Source of the DNA: CAZADA01 sp964568975 | Lineage (GTDB): Bacteria; Pseudomonadota; Alphaproteobacteria; Caulobacterales; Maricaulaceae | Length of the DNA: 64,000 nucleotides | Direction: 5' to 3' | Assembly (NCBI GenBank): GCA_964568975.1 | Contig: CAZMSO010000001.1 | Location: 1 to 64,000 of the forward strand | Shown: positions 17,117-25,787 of the stretch, in pieces | How positions within the stretch are numbered: the first letter of the stretch is position 1 | How the letters are laid out: the number at the start of each line of letters is the position of its first letter | Position numbers and translations under genes: made by a program | Notes under the pieces: model-generated | Told to the model about the DNA's origin: nothing | Database searches by the model: none | What the model saw: the letters and a program-made list of their open reading frames with translations, nothing else

Positions 17117-18523
17117 TTAGTACCGGTAATGCTCGGCCTTGAACGGGCCGGCGACGTCGACGCCGATGTAATTGGCCTGACCGTCGGAGAGTTCGGTCAA
17201 CTGGACGCCAAGCTTCTCCAGATGGAGTTTCGCAACCTTCTCGTCCAAATGCTTGGGCAGTGTGTAGACTTTGTTCTGGTACTGCGCCGCATTGGTCCAC
17301 AGTTCGATCTGCGCCAACGTCTGGTTCGTGAAACTCGCTGACATCACAAAGCTCGGATGACCGGTGGCGTTGCCGAGATTCACCAGACGTCCCTCTGACA
17401 GCAAGATGATACGCTTGCCATCGGGAAACTCAATCATATCCACCTGAGGTTTGATGTTAGTCCACTTGTAATTACGTAAAGCTTCGACTTGGATCTCGTT
17501 GTCGAAATGGCCAATATTGCACACAATCGCCATGTCTTTCATTTGGCGCATGTGCTCGATCGTGATGATGTCTTTGTTGCCCGTGGCGGTGACGAAAATG
17601 TCCATCTCGCCAACCGCCGCGTCGAGGGTCTTCACCTCGAAGCCGTCCATGGCCGCTTGCAGCGCGCAAATCGGATCAATCTCCGACACCGTCACCCGCG
17701 CTCCAGATCCCGCCAAGGACGCGGCCGAGCCTTTGCCCACATCGCCATAGCCCGCTACGAAGGCTTTCTTGCCAGCCATCATGACATCCGTGCCGCGGCG
17801 AATAGCGTCGACCAGGCTTTCTTTACAGCCATATTTGTTATCGAACTTCGACTTCGTGACGCTATCATTCACGTTGATCGCCGGGAACGGCAGCTCGCCG
17901 CGCTGCTCCATTTGATAGAGGCGCATCACACCGGTTGTGGTCTCTTCCGAGACGCCGGTAATCGCGGCTTTGGCTTGCGCGAACCAGCCGGGCGTTTCCG
18001 CAATGCGCTTCTTGATTTGATTGAACAGCGCGATTTCTTCCTCACTGCCCGGATTGGCCAGGAGCGAAGGATCCTTCTCGGCCTTCTCGCCCAAAATCAG
18101 ATAAAGCGTCGCGTCGCCGCCATCGTCCAAGATGAGATTGGCGAACTCGCCGTTGGGCCACTGGAAAATCTTGTCGGCAAAGTCCCAATACTCCTCCAGC
18201 GTCTCGCCTTTGTGGGCGAACACCGGCGTGCCGGCGTCAGCAATGGCGGCCGCGGCGTGGTCCTGGGTGGAGTAAATGTTGCACGACGCCCAGCGCACCT
18301 TCGCGCCTAAGGCTTCGAGCGTTTGGATCAGCACCGCAGTTTGGATCGTCATGTGCAAGGAGCCGGCGATGCGCGCACCCTTTAGCGGCTGGGCCGCGCC
18401 AAACTCGTCCCGCGCGGCCATCAGACCCGGCATTTCGGTCTCCGCGATGGCGATTTCTTTCCGGCCGAAGTCAGCCAGACTCAAGTCTTTCACGCGGTGA
18501 TCAACGTCAGCGGCGATGGCCAT
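17117..18523 (-). CDS. ahcY: Adenosylhomocysteinase (S-adenosylhomocysteine hydrolase)
   Basis: 468 residues. The enzyme splits S-adenosylhomocysteine into adenosine and homocysteine, clearing product inhibition of methyltransferases. Family blocks are intact: ARIAGSLHMTIQTAVLIQTL at the start, WASCNIYSTQDHAAAAIA, the NAD-binding VAGYGDVGKGSA, VCNIGHFDNEI, and the conserved C-terminal KAEHYRY. The ATG at 18523 has GGAG nine bases upstream; a TTG five codons earlier is possible but less likely. Upstream is a perfect inverted repeat (18617-18640) that could be the operator. ahcY next to the HPr/EIIA and ChvG/ChvI genes is a familiar alphaproteobacterial setting, here interrupted by a BCCT transporter gene. 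Confidence 0.97.
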   Translation of the reverse strand: MAIAADVDHRVKDLSLADFGRKEIAIAETEMPGLMAARDEFGAAQPLKGARIAGSLHMTIQTAVLIQTLEALGAKVRWASCNIYSTQDHAAAAIADAGTPVFAHKGETLEEYWDFADKIFQWPNGEFANLILDDGGDATLYLILGEKAEKDPSLLANPGSEEEIALFNQIKKRIAETPGWFAQAKAAITGVSEETTTGVMRLYQMEQRGELPFPAINVNDSVTKSKFDNKYGCKESLVDAIRRGTDVMMAGKKAFVAGYGDVGKGSAASLAGSGARVTVSEIDPICALQAAMDGFEVKTLDAAVGEMDIFVTATGNKDIITIEHMRQMKDMAIVCNIGHFDNEIQVEALRNYKWTNIKPQVDMIEFPDGKRIILLSEGRLVNLGNATGHPSFVMSASFTNQTLAQIELWTNAAQYQNKVYTLPKHLDEKVAKLHLEKLGVQLTELSDGQANYIGVDVAGPFKAEHYRY

Positions 18524-18616
18524 AGGGGCGTTCTCCAAATGGGCGTCTGCGGCGTGAAGCCGCCAGGGCGAGGTCAGTCACCGGCTTGTAACCAGGCGAC
18601 GCGGCATTAGCAAGCC

Positions 18617-18640
18617 GGATATAAAGATATGTTTATATCC
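18617..18640. promoter_or_regulatory. Perfect inverted repeat upstream of ahcY, candidate operator
   Basis: GGATATAAA and TTTATATCC (9-bp arms) flank a 6-base centre, in an AT-rich island inside very GC-rich DNA. It lies about 94 bp before the ahcY start and 50 bp from the gene behind it. Proteobacterial ahcY genes are known to be controlled by ArsR-family regulators (SahR/SamR) that bind palindromes, so an operator is a reasonable reading. No regulator gene is in the window and I could not compare the motif. Confidence 0.6.
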
Positions 18641-18689
18641 GCGAACGGCGAGGGCCAAGCCCCGCCCCGGACGCGGGGACAGCGTGTCG

Positions 18690-20288
18690 TCAGCGCGGCG
18701 CGGGCGCGGAGCGCGCGCGGGGATGATCCTGCGCCAGCATGCGGTGAACGCCCCACGCCAAGCCAAGCACAATCACCGCGAACGGCAGGCCCGTGACAAT
18801 CGCGGCGGTCTGCAGCGCGCTGAGCCCGCCAGCCACCATCAACACCGCCGCCATGCCGCCCAACGCAATCGCCCAGACCGTGCGCTGCAAGAACGGCGCT
18901 TCATAGTGATCAGCCGACGCCAGCATGGCCGTCACCAGCGCGCCGGAGTCCGCAGAGGTGACGAAAAATGTGACAATGATGGCGATGGCGACCGCGGAGC
19001 TGACCGCCGCCAGCGGGAAATACGCCAAAAACGCAAACAGCGCGCGCGGGGCGCTGTCCTGCACCAGAGGGCCAAGCAAGCCGTCGCCAAAAAGCTCAAT
19101 GTGTAAAGCGGAGTTGCCGAACACCGTCATCCACACAAACGTCACCAGCGTCGGCACCAACAGCACGCCGCCGACAAACTCGCGCACCGTGCGGCCATAG
19201 GAGATGCGCGCAATGAACATCCCAACAAAAGGCGACCATGATACCCACCAGGCGAAGTAAAACACAGTCCAGCCATCGCTCCACTTCGTTCCGACATACG
19301 TTTCCGTCCACGTGGAGAGCGTGAAGAACTTTTGGATGTAGTACCCCGTGTTTTGAACAAATCCATCGAGAATAAACACGGTCGGTCCCGCCGCGAGGAC
19401 AAACAGCATCAGCCCCGCCGCAAGCACCATGTTGAACTCCGACAGCCGCTTAATGCCCGTCTCCAAGCCCAGCGCCACCGACACAGTCGCCAAGGCGGTG
19501 ATGCCGGCGATCAGCACCAAATTGCGTCCAGGCGATTCCGTCCAGCCCGTCAGCGTGTTGAGGCCCGCGCTCACTTGCGCCGCGCCAATGCCGAGCGACG
19601 TCGCCACGCCGCACACCGTCGCGACAATCGCCAACACGTCGACGAGCCAGATCAGCGCCCCCGGCGCGCCCGGCCAGGCTGCGCGCACGACCGCGCCGAT
19701 GGTCAGCGGCAGGCCCCGGTTAAAGCGCCCATAGGCGAGCGCCAGGGCGATCACGGCGTATATGGCCCAGGCGTGCAGACCCCAATGCAAGAACGTGACG
19801 CCCATCGCGTGCTGGGCGCGTTGGACCGCGTCGTCCACGCCCGCGACCTCCGGCGGGGTCTGGAAATGCGTCACCGGCTCCGCGACGCCGTAAAACAAAA
19901 GCCCCACGCCCATGCCGGCGCTGAAGAGCATGGCGAACCACCCCAGGCGCGAAAACTCGGGGCGCGCGTCCGCCCCGCCAAGGCGCACGCCGCCAAAGCG
20001 TCCGAGGGCGAACACAAGCGCCACGCCCAGCAGCGCGTTGACCGTCAACAGCATGAACCAGCCAAAGCGCTCCGCCGCCGCGGCTTGGACCCCCGCAAAG
20101 ACAGCCGCCGCGGCGTCCAAATTCGCGAGGGTCGCGGCCATAAACACGCCAATCACCGCGAGAGCGCCAAAGAACACAGGACGGTTCAGCGCGCCGGCGT
20201 GGGGCGGCGGCGCAGAGGGCGCCTCGTCTTGGCCGCGCTCGTTTGAAACGCCGGCCCCGCTCGCTCCCGTCGTCGCATCCACCGCCAT
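18690..20288 (-). CDS. BCCT-family transporter (betaine/choline/carnitine type)
   Basis: 532 residues with about twelve membrane helices. The family signature GMGVGLLFYGVAEPVTHF is at residues 126-142, and the aromatic substrate box is complete in FAWWVSWSPFVGMFIARIS (Trp347, Trp348, Trp351, the same WWxxW spacing as in BetP). This points to import of a quaternary ammonium or sulfonium solute such as glycine betaine, carnitine or DMSP, driven by Na+ or H+; which one cannot be told. The ATG at 20288 has AGGAG nine bases before it; the frame runs on for 72 more arginine-rich codons that look like non-coding read-through. It lies between ahcY and the HPr gene. Confidence 0.92.
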   Translation of the reverse strand: MAVDATTGASGAGVSNERGQDEAPSAPPPHAGALNRPVFFGALAVIGVFMAATLANLDAAAAVFAGVQAAAAERFGWFMLLTVNALLGVALVFALGRFGGVRLGGADARPEFSRLGWFAMLFSAGMGVGLLFYGVAEPVTHFQTPPEVAGVDDAVQRAQHAMGVTFLHWGLHAWAIYAVIALALAYGRFNRGLPLTIGAVVRAAWPGAPGALIWLVDVLAIVATVCGVATSLGIGAAQVSAGLNTLTGWTESPGRNLVLIAGITALATVSVALGLETGIKRLSEFNMVLAAGLMLFVLAAGPTVFILDGFVQNTGYYIQKFFTLSTWTETYVGTKWSDGWTVFYFAWWVSWSPFVGMFIARISYGRTVREFVGGVLLVPTLVTFVWMTVFGNSALHIELFGDGLLGPLVQDSAPRALFAFLAYFPLAAVSSAVAIAIIVTFFVTSADSGALVTAMLASADHYEAPFLQRTVWAIALGGMAAVLMVAGGLSALQTAAIVTGLPFAVIVLGLAWGVHRMLAQDHPRARSAPAPR

Positions 20289-20418
20289 TGCGTCACCACT
20301 CCTTCCACACCCGCCGGCCTCGCGCGCAAGGGCCCGCCGCGCCTCGGATCGGCGCAGCCGCACACGCCGGGATGATGACGCAGACCGACGCCAAACGCCC
20401 CCACGCCCGGGGGGCCGC

Positions 20419-20697
20419 TCAGCCTTCCCCGAAGCCCGCCTCCACCAGAGACGCCAACGCCTCGACGGCTGCGGCCGCCTCGGGGCCGTGCGCTTCGATC
20501 TCAATCATGGCGCCGCAGGACGCCGCAAGCATCAGCACTTCCATTATGGAGTCGGCGCTGACGCGAATGGCGTCGCGACGCACAGTCACATCTGCGTCAA
20601 ACCGTCGCGCCGTCTCCACAAACTTCGCCGACGCGCGCGCGTGAAGTCCGCGCTCATTAGCGATCACGACTTGGCGGCGAGAGGGCGCGTCCGTCAC
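20419..20697 (-). CDS. ptsH: HPr-family phosphocarrier protein
   Basis: 92 residues from a GTG that overlaps the EIIA stop (GTGA). The phosphorylation site is ERGLHARAS with His19. The regulatory Ser region is kept as VSADSIMEVLMLAAS (Ser50), the site that HPr kinase would modify. Alphaproteobacteria of this type use HPr and EIIA-Man in a sugar-independent nitrogen-type PTS that senses metabolic state. No sugar-transporting EIIC lies nearby, and the kinase gene hprK that is usually next door is missing, so the role of Ser50 here is open. Confidence 0.93.
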   Translation of the reverse strand: MTDAPSRRQVVIANERGLHARASAKFVETARRFDADVTVRRDAIRVSADSIMEVLMLAASCGAMIEIEAHGPEAAAAVEALASLVEAGFGEG

Positions 20698-21101
20698 AAC
20701 GCTTGCCCGTTCATGACCCGGCTTGCGAGGGTAATGTAGCGCCGCCCGGCGGCGAGCCCAGCCTCCGCGGCTTCGGCAAGGGGCGCGGTGCAGCGCGTTT
20801 CCGTCAGCGTGATCAGCATCGGCAAGTTCGCGCCGGCGAGCACCTCCACCTCATCGCGCTTGAGCAACGAAATGGCGATGTTGGCGGGCGTTCCGCCGAA
20901 CATGTCCGTGATAATGATGACGCCGCGGCCTGTGTCGACGGCCTCTACGGCTTCGCGGATCTCACGACGCCGGCATTCCAGGTCGTCGTCCGCGCCAATG
21001 CACAAAGCGCGCAAATTGTCCTGGGCGCCCACGACATGCTCGGCGGCGGCGACAAGTTCGTCGGCCAAGCGCCCATGGGTGACGACCACCAGTCCGATCA
21101 T
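20694..21101 (-). CDS. PTS EIIA protein, mannose family
   Basis: 135 residues with the EIIA-Man fold: MIGLVVVTHGRLADELV with the phosphoacceptor His9, VIIITDMFGGTPANIAI (active-site loop), and NLPMLITL. It accepts phosphate from the HPr encoded directly downstream (4-bp overlap). In alphaproteobacteria this protein has a regulatory rather than transport role and its gene is normally preceded by chvI-chvG-hprK. Here only a 108-bp spacer separates it from chvG and hprK is absent. Confidence 0.93.
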   Translation of the reverse strand: MIGLVVVTHGRLADELVAAAEHVVGAQDNLRALCIGADDDLECRRREIREAVEAVDTGRGVIIITDMFGGTPANIAISLLKRDEVEVLAGANLPMLITLTETRCTAPLAEAAEAGLAAGRRYITLASRVMNGQAL

Positions 21102-21209
21102 CCGACGTCCAACGTTCTCGGTGCGCGCACAGCGGCGCGGAACGGCATTTAACCGTCGTTTCGCGCCTGCGGAAAGAGGCCATACTCGGTTCGCGGTCTT
21201 GTCAGGCGC

Positions 21210-22976
21210 TCACGCGCGCTCCATCGGCAACGCCACGGAAAACCGCGCGCCGGCCACGCGCCCATTGCGCCCGGGGACATTTTGCGCCCAAATCCGCCCG
21301 CCATGGGCCTCAACAATTTGCTTCGCGATGGCCAGGCCAAGACCTGAATTTGAGCCGAACGCCGCCCCGCGGGGCCGCGAGGTGTAAAAGCGCTCAAAAA
21401 TCCGCTCGAGATTCTCCTGGGGCACGCCGGGCCCGCGATCCTCGACATAAGCGACAACGCACGGGCGCCCATCTCGCGTGTCCTGATCCAAGCCGACACG
21501 GACGGCCGCGTCCGGCGCGCAAAAAGTGCGCGCGTTGTCCACGAGATTGCGAAACACATGGCCAAGCGGCTCTTCGGCGGCGAGCACGCGCAAGCGGGCG
21601 GGCGCCTCCGAGCCGACGAAAATCACATCCGGCTCGTCCTCGCGGCGCACGGCTTGATACATCTCCACGAGGTTCTGCAAAAACCGCCCGAGATCAATGG
21701 GTGAAGAGCGCGCGCGCGCCAGCTCCGCATCCACGCGCGAGGCGCGGCTGATGTCGGTGATGAGCCGGTCGATCCGCTTCACATCATTGCGAATAACGTG
21801 AAGCAGCTGCTCATGCTGGCCGCGGTCGCGCGCCACGGGCAGCGTCTCGACGGCGCTGCGGATAGAGGTGAGCGGGTTCTTCAGCTCATGGGCCACGTCC
21901 GCCGCGAAGCGCTCAATGGCGTCGATACGCTGGGAGAGCGCGCGGGTCATCGCTGACAGAGCGTTTGACAAATCGCCGATCTCGTCGCGGCGCGAAGACA
22001 AGTCTGGGATCTGAGCCCGACGCGGCCCCTCCCGGCGCACTTGATCCGCCGCCAACGCCAAGCGCCGCGCCGGCCCCGCGATCCAAAACGCCAAAAGCGC
22101 GGAGGACCCCAGCGCCACCAGCGCCGCGATCAGGAAAAACGGGGCCAGCGCCCGACGTTCCGCGGCGATGATGGCGTCCACATCCCCAGCCTCGACCGTC
22201 ACGACCCCGAGGATCGCTTGCACCCGCTGGATCGGCAGCGAGACACTGATCACGCGCTCGCCCACAGCGCCGAACCGTTGCGTTTGGGCGCGCGGCGCGC
22301 CGCGCAGCACCGCCGACACCTCCTCCGAGAGGGTCTTCGGCCCCTGAGTTTCCGGCGACCACGGCCAGCGCCACTGCCGCAGCCCATGATCCAGGCGCTC
22401 CAACACGCCCAAATCGGGGTTCGCTAAGGGGCGCACCACCACCCCGCCGCGGATGAAATACGTGTCGCCGCCGGGAATCGGCGCGCCGAGCTCGTCAAAC
22501 AGCCGCACGCGCAGCCCATCCGGCACATCAATGTCGGACAACGCCAGCGCCGCCTTTTCCGGGTCGAGGCTGGGCGTGCGGTCCGTCGCGCGCACGGCGA
22601 TGACTTGGCGGATGACGCCGCCTTGGGTGCGCAGCAAATCCACCCGTGCGTCGAGCAAGCCGCTGCGCGTCTCGCCCAGCACCAGAACCGCCGCCGACAA
22701 AATGCCAAGGCCCGCCAAATTCGCCAGCGCGATCAAATGCGTCAGCCGCGAGCGCGCGAGCCCCCACAGCCCGCCCGCAACGGCCGGCCGTTGAGCCTCC
22801 TCCTCCTCCGCGCCGGGTTGGCGCGCGCCGTCAGCCGCGCCCGCCCCAGCGTTCTGAGTGCGGCCATAGGCGCCCGCGCCGGTCTGCAGCGCGCTCGCGC
22901 CGGTCGCGGCCCTGGGGTCGCGGCCATTGGCGACGGGCGGACCGTCAGGCGTCCTTATACCGGTATCCAACGCCAT
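21210..22976 (-). CDS. chvG: Sensor histidine kinase ChvG-like
   Basis: 588 residues: a disordered N-terminus (about 1-70), a membrane helix (82-100), a periplasmic sensor region of about 175 residues, a second helix (278-299), HAMP, then the kinase core. The H-box FAADVAHELKNPLTSIRSAVETL holds His363, and the ATP domain motifs (FRNLVDNA, EDRGPGVP, NSGLGLAIAKQIVEAHGG) are complete, unlike in the DivL-like protein in this window. ChvG/ExoS senses acid or envelope stress and phosphorylates ChvI. The start at 22976 overlaps chvI by 32 bp; it is the first ATG that gives a family-like length, but the N-terminal 70 residues are poorly conserved and the start is uncertain. Confidence 0.9.
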   Translation of the reverse strand: MALDTGIRTPDGPPVANGRDPRAATGASALQTGAGAYGRTQNAGAGAADGARQPGAEEEEAQRPAVAGGLWGLARSRLTHLIALANLAGLGILSAAVLVLGETRSGLLDARVDLLRTQGGVIRQVIAVRATDRTPSLDPEKAALALSDIDVPDGLRVRLFDELGAPIPGGDTYFIRGGVVVRPLANPDLGVLERLDHGLRQWRWPWSPETQGPKTLSEEVSAVLRGAPRAQTQRFGAVGERVISVSLPIQRVQAILGVVTVEAGDVDAIIAAERRALAPFFLIAALVALGSSALLAFWIAGPARRLALAADQVRREGPRRAQIPDLSSRRDEIGDLSNALSAMTRALSQRIDAIERFAADVAHELKNPLTSIRSAVETLPVARDRGQHEQLLHVIRNDVKRIDRLITDISRASRVDAELARARSSPIDLGRFLQNLVEMYQAVRREDEPDVIFVGSEAPARLRVLAAEEPLGHVFRNLVDNARTFCAPDAAVRVGLDQDTRDGRPCVVAYVEDRGPGVPQENLERIFERFYTSRPRGAAFGSNSGLGLAIAKQIVEAHGGRIWAQNVPGRNGRVAGARFSVALPMERA

Positions 22977-23649
22977 AGAGGGTCTCGATCCCATCAAACT
23001 CCTGGTCGACCATACGGAACTTTTTCCGAAGCCGCTTGATGTGGCTGTCGATGGTGCGGTCATCGACATAGACCTGATCATCATACGCAGCGTCCATGAG
23101 CTGGTCGCGGCTTTTCACGAAGCCTGGCCGCTGGGCGAGCGCTTGCAGGATCAAGAACTCCGTCACCGTCAACCGGACTTGACGCCCATCCCATGAACAG
23201 GCGTGGCGATTAGGGTCGAGCACTAAACGCCCGCGCACAATTACGGTGCGATCCGCGGCCGCTTCTTCTTCCGTGCCGGGCGTGGACGCCCGCGCGCGCC
23301 TCAGGATCGCCTTAATGCGTTCGCCCAAAAGGCGCTGGGAAAACGGCTTCGTGATGTAATCATCCGCGCCGAGATTAAGCCCCACGACTTCATCCACCTC
23401 GTCATCTTTCGAGGTCAGGAAAATCACCGGCGTGTTGGTCGTCTGGCGCAAGCGGCGCAACAGCTCAAGCCCGTCCATGCGCGGCATCTTGATGTCAAGG
23501 ATCGCCAGATCCGGCGGGCTTTCATTCAGCGACGCGAAGGCCGAGGCGCCATCCGTGTAGGCGCGTACGTGATAGCCTTCATTTTCAAGAAACATGGACA
23601 CAGACGCGAGAATGTTCTCGTCGTCGTCGACAAGGGCGATGGTGGTCAC
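22945..23649 (-). CDS. chvI: Response regulator ChvI-like (OmpR family)
   Basis: 234 residues from a GTG. The receiver domain has the acidic pocket VDDDE (8-12), phosphoacceptor Asp52 (LDIKMPRMDG) and the LTSKDDEVDEVVGL switch region. The C-terminal winged helix (TVTEFLILQALAQRPGFVKSRDQLMDAAY, then VDDRTIDSHIKRLRKKF) is of the OmpR/PhoB type. Residue pattern and the paired chvG downstream fit ChvI, an essential envelope-stress and host-adaptation regulator in several alphaproteobacteria. It is the first gene of the leftward chvI-chvG-EIIA-HPr group. Confidence 0.94.
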   Translation of the reverse strand: MTTIALVDDDENILASVSMFLENEGYHVRAYTDGASAFASLNESPPDLAILDIKMPRMDGLELLRRLRQTTNTPVIFLTSKDDEVDEVVGLNLGADDYITKPFSQRLLGERIKAILRRARASTPGTEEEAAADRTVIVRGRLVLDPNRHACSWDGRQVRLTVTEFLILQALAQRPGFVKSRDQLMDAAYDDQVYVDDRTIDSHIKRLRKKFRMVDQEFDGIETLYGVGYRYKDA

Positions 23650-23760
23650 GCGCGGCTCTTCCTATCAATGATGGGCGCAGGCGTTGTAGCGCGCGCCGGC
23701 CACGCCGCCAAATCATGCGCCCCGCGGCACACACGCCCGGCGCTCACATGCCCCTGGCGG

Positions 23761-23799
23761 CGGCTCTTGGGGCCGGCTCTTGGGGCCGGCTCTTGGGAG
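23761..23799. repeat. 13-bp tandem repeat, three copies
   Basis: The unit CGGCTCTTGGGGC occurs twice perfectly (23761-23773, 23774-23786) and a third time with two changes at its end (23787-23799). It sits in the divergent gap between chvI and the unrecognised gene at 23889. Length and copy number match the unrelated triple repeat at 3935-3973. I see no clear promoter in the rest of this roughly 240-bp gap. Confidence 0.85.
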
Positions 23800-23888
23800 C
23801 GGGCTGGCCCGTTTTCATAGCCCGTTAAAGCCACAGCGACGATGGTGCGCGCCGCGAAACAGTGCGGGTGTGGTTCAGGCTCAGCGTC

Positions 23889-25589
23889 ATGGGGTCTCAT
23901 GAAACCCATTATGAGGTGTTCTTCAAACCCTCGCCCAAGCACGACTGGCGTTTGTTGTGCGCGCGTTCCTCCCGCGATGCGGCTGTGAAAGAGGCCGACG
24001 CGGCCCTCGCTTCAGCACCGGCTGGATCTGTGCGCGTTTCCAAAGAAACGTTTGATTCCGAGGCGCGCGTGTTTCGCTCCTCGGTCGTGTTCGCCGGCGG
24101 GCGCGACGCCTGCGAGGACGCGCTTGGGCGCAGCGACCGCCCCGCCGAGCTGCCGTGCGCCGGCCCCAATGATCTCGTCGCCCCGTTCGCACGCGCCGCG
24201 ATTGCGCGCGCGTTGCGCGACTGGTTGAGCCGCGAGCGCGCCACGCCGCTGGAGCTTCTCCATCGCCTGGACTTGGTGGAGCGGTTGGAGGCGACGTCCT
24301 GCGGCCTGCAGCACGCCGTCCAAAAAATCGCCATCGCGCGCGCAAGCGCCTGCGACGCGTCTGTGCAGACCTTCATCAAACAACTCAACGCCCTCGTGCA
24401 CGCGGGCGTGGCCCAGCTCGCCGCGGACGCTCGCGCCGGGCTGTTTGTGAAACTCAAGCGCGGCGAGCTCGCAGGGCTGGCGGCGCGGATCACCGACCAG
24501 GCCGACCGCGAACGGCGCTTGCGCGGGGCGATCGCTTTGCGCCTGGCGGGCGCGAAAACGTGGCGCGCCAAAGTCGAGCGCATGCTCGACATCGCCGATG
24601 AAGCGTGTGCGATCGCCGACACGATGCCGTGGGCGCTCTCGATCGCGTGTGACTTCCTTGGCGAACTCGCCCGCGCCGACGACGCGCGCGACGCCTTTCT
24701 TGAGGACGTCGCCGAGCGCGGCGATGAAGCCGCGGCCTTGACGGCGTTGTTTCGCGGCGACGCGGGCGAGGACGGCGCGCTGTCCGCGGCGGGCGCGCGC
24801 TTGGCGTGGCATTTCCGCGAAGGGCGCTTTGAGGAGGCGCGCGCCGCTGTCGGGGCGCGGATCCTCGCCATCATTCGCGACCCAAGGCGCTTAAAGCGTG
24901 ACAGCGTGATGGACGAAGTCCTGGTGGCGCGTCGCCTCGCCGACCAATTGACTGGCCTGCCCGACAACAGCCTCCCGCTTGAGGACGTGATCGAGGCGTT
25001 CGTGGCGCGGTCAGGACGCCTGCTGCAGCCCGAGATTATCGAGGAGCTTGCGCGCGCGTGTGCTGATGAACGCGGGGCGCTCGACGCGTTGCTCGACCTT
25101 GAGGCCAATATTATCGGCGCGCAAAACAAAGCCAAGCTCGCAGCCTACATCCGCGGGCGTTTGGGCAGCCACGGCGTCCAGCGTCACTTCATCTGGGACA
25201 CGACGCCAATCCTGCACCGCCTCGCGGACCTCACAGGGCTGCATCGCCAGACATTACGGACCGAGTTGGCCGACGAGGACAAAGCCGCGATCACCAGCCT
25301 GTTGGAGGACCTCGCCCAACACGCCGAAGAGCACGCCCAACTGTTTGCGCGCATCGAGGCGCGCTCTGCGTCCAGCGTTGAGACCGCCAGAGCGTTGCTG
25401 CGGCTTGCGGCCAAGGGCGTGCTGCCGCCGGGCCGGTTGGTCGCGGAGGCGAAAAGCCGCGCCAAACGGGCGCTCACGGCCGCAGACGCCCGCGCGGCGC
25501 TGTCGCGCGACACCAGCGCCGCCCGCGCGGCGCTGACGGAAATCGCCGCCCTCATGGCCGCCATTGAACCGGTCGAGCGCGCGGCCTGA
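23889..25589 (+). CDS. Unrecognised helical protein, alphaproteobacterial hypothetical
   Basis: 566 residues from ATG 23889 (MGSHETHYEVFFKPSP); the frame is open nine codons further up but without a better start. I do not recognise the family. It has no signal peptide and no membrane helix. The first 75 residues look like a small alpha/beta domain (YEVFFKPSPKHDWRLLCARSS, then VRVSKETFDSEARVF), and the rest is almost all alpha helix, rich in Ala, Arg, Glu and Asp, with HEAT- or TPR-like periodicity. Many charged pairs suggest a cytoplasmic scaffold. Codon use matches its neighbours, so it is a real native gene. It is divergent from chvI, about 240 bp away. Confidence 0.75.
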   Translation: MGSHETHYEVFFKPSPKHDWRLLCARSSRDAAVKEADAALASAPAGSVRVSKETFDSEARVFRSSVVFAGGRDACEDALGRSDRPAELPCAGPNDLVAPFARAAIARALRDWLSRERATPLELLHRLDLVERLEATSCGLQHAVQKIAIARASACDASVQTFIKQLNALVHAGVAQLAADARAGLFVKLKRGELAGLAARITDQADRERRLRGAIALRLAGAKTWRAKVERMLDIADEACAIADTMPWALSIACDFLGELARADDARDAFLEDVAERGDEAAALTALFRGDAGEDGALSAAGARLAWHFREGRFEEARAAVGARILAIIRDPRRLKRDSVMDEVLVARRLADQLTGLPDNSLPLEDVIEAFVARSGRLLQPEIIEELARACADERGALDALLDLEANIIGAQNKAKLAAYIRGRLGSHGVQRHFIWDTTPILHRLADLTGLHRQTLRTELADEDKAAITSLLEDLAQHAEEHAQLFARIEARSASSVETARALLRLAAKGVLPPGRLVAEAKSRAKRALTAADARAALSRDTSAARAALTEIAALMAAIEPVERAA

Positions 25590-25787
25590 GCGCCGCGCCC
25601 TTCGCCTCACACCGCCGTCACGCCATTGTTAACGATCGCGCCGGCACGCGCCCTGGCGCGCCGCGCTCTCACGCCACATCTGCGCAGTGCTGGCGTGTTT
25701 CGTGCAGATTCACAGGCTCTCAAAGCCTCGAGCGCGGCTCGGGCGCAGCGCGGCGAATGACGGCTTTCCCAAGGGCGTTTCGGGGAC

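Noticed and set aside
18524..18689. SAM-II or SAH riboswitch upstream of ahcY
   Set aside because: I could not fit the conserved riboswitch cores; the simple palindrome explains the only structured part.
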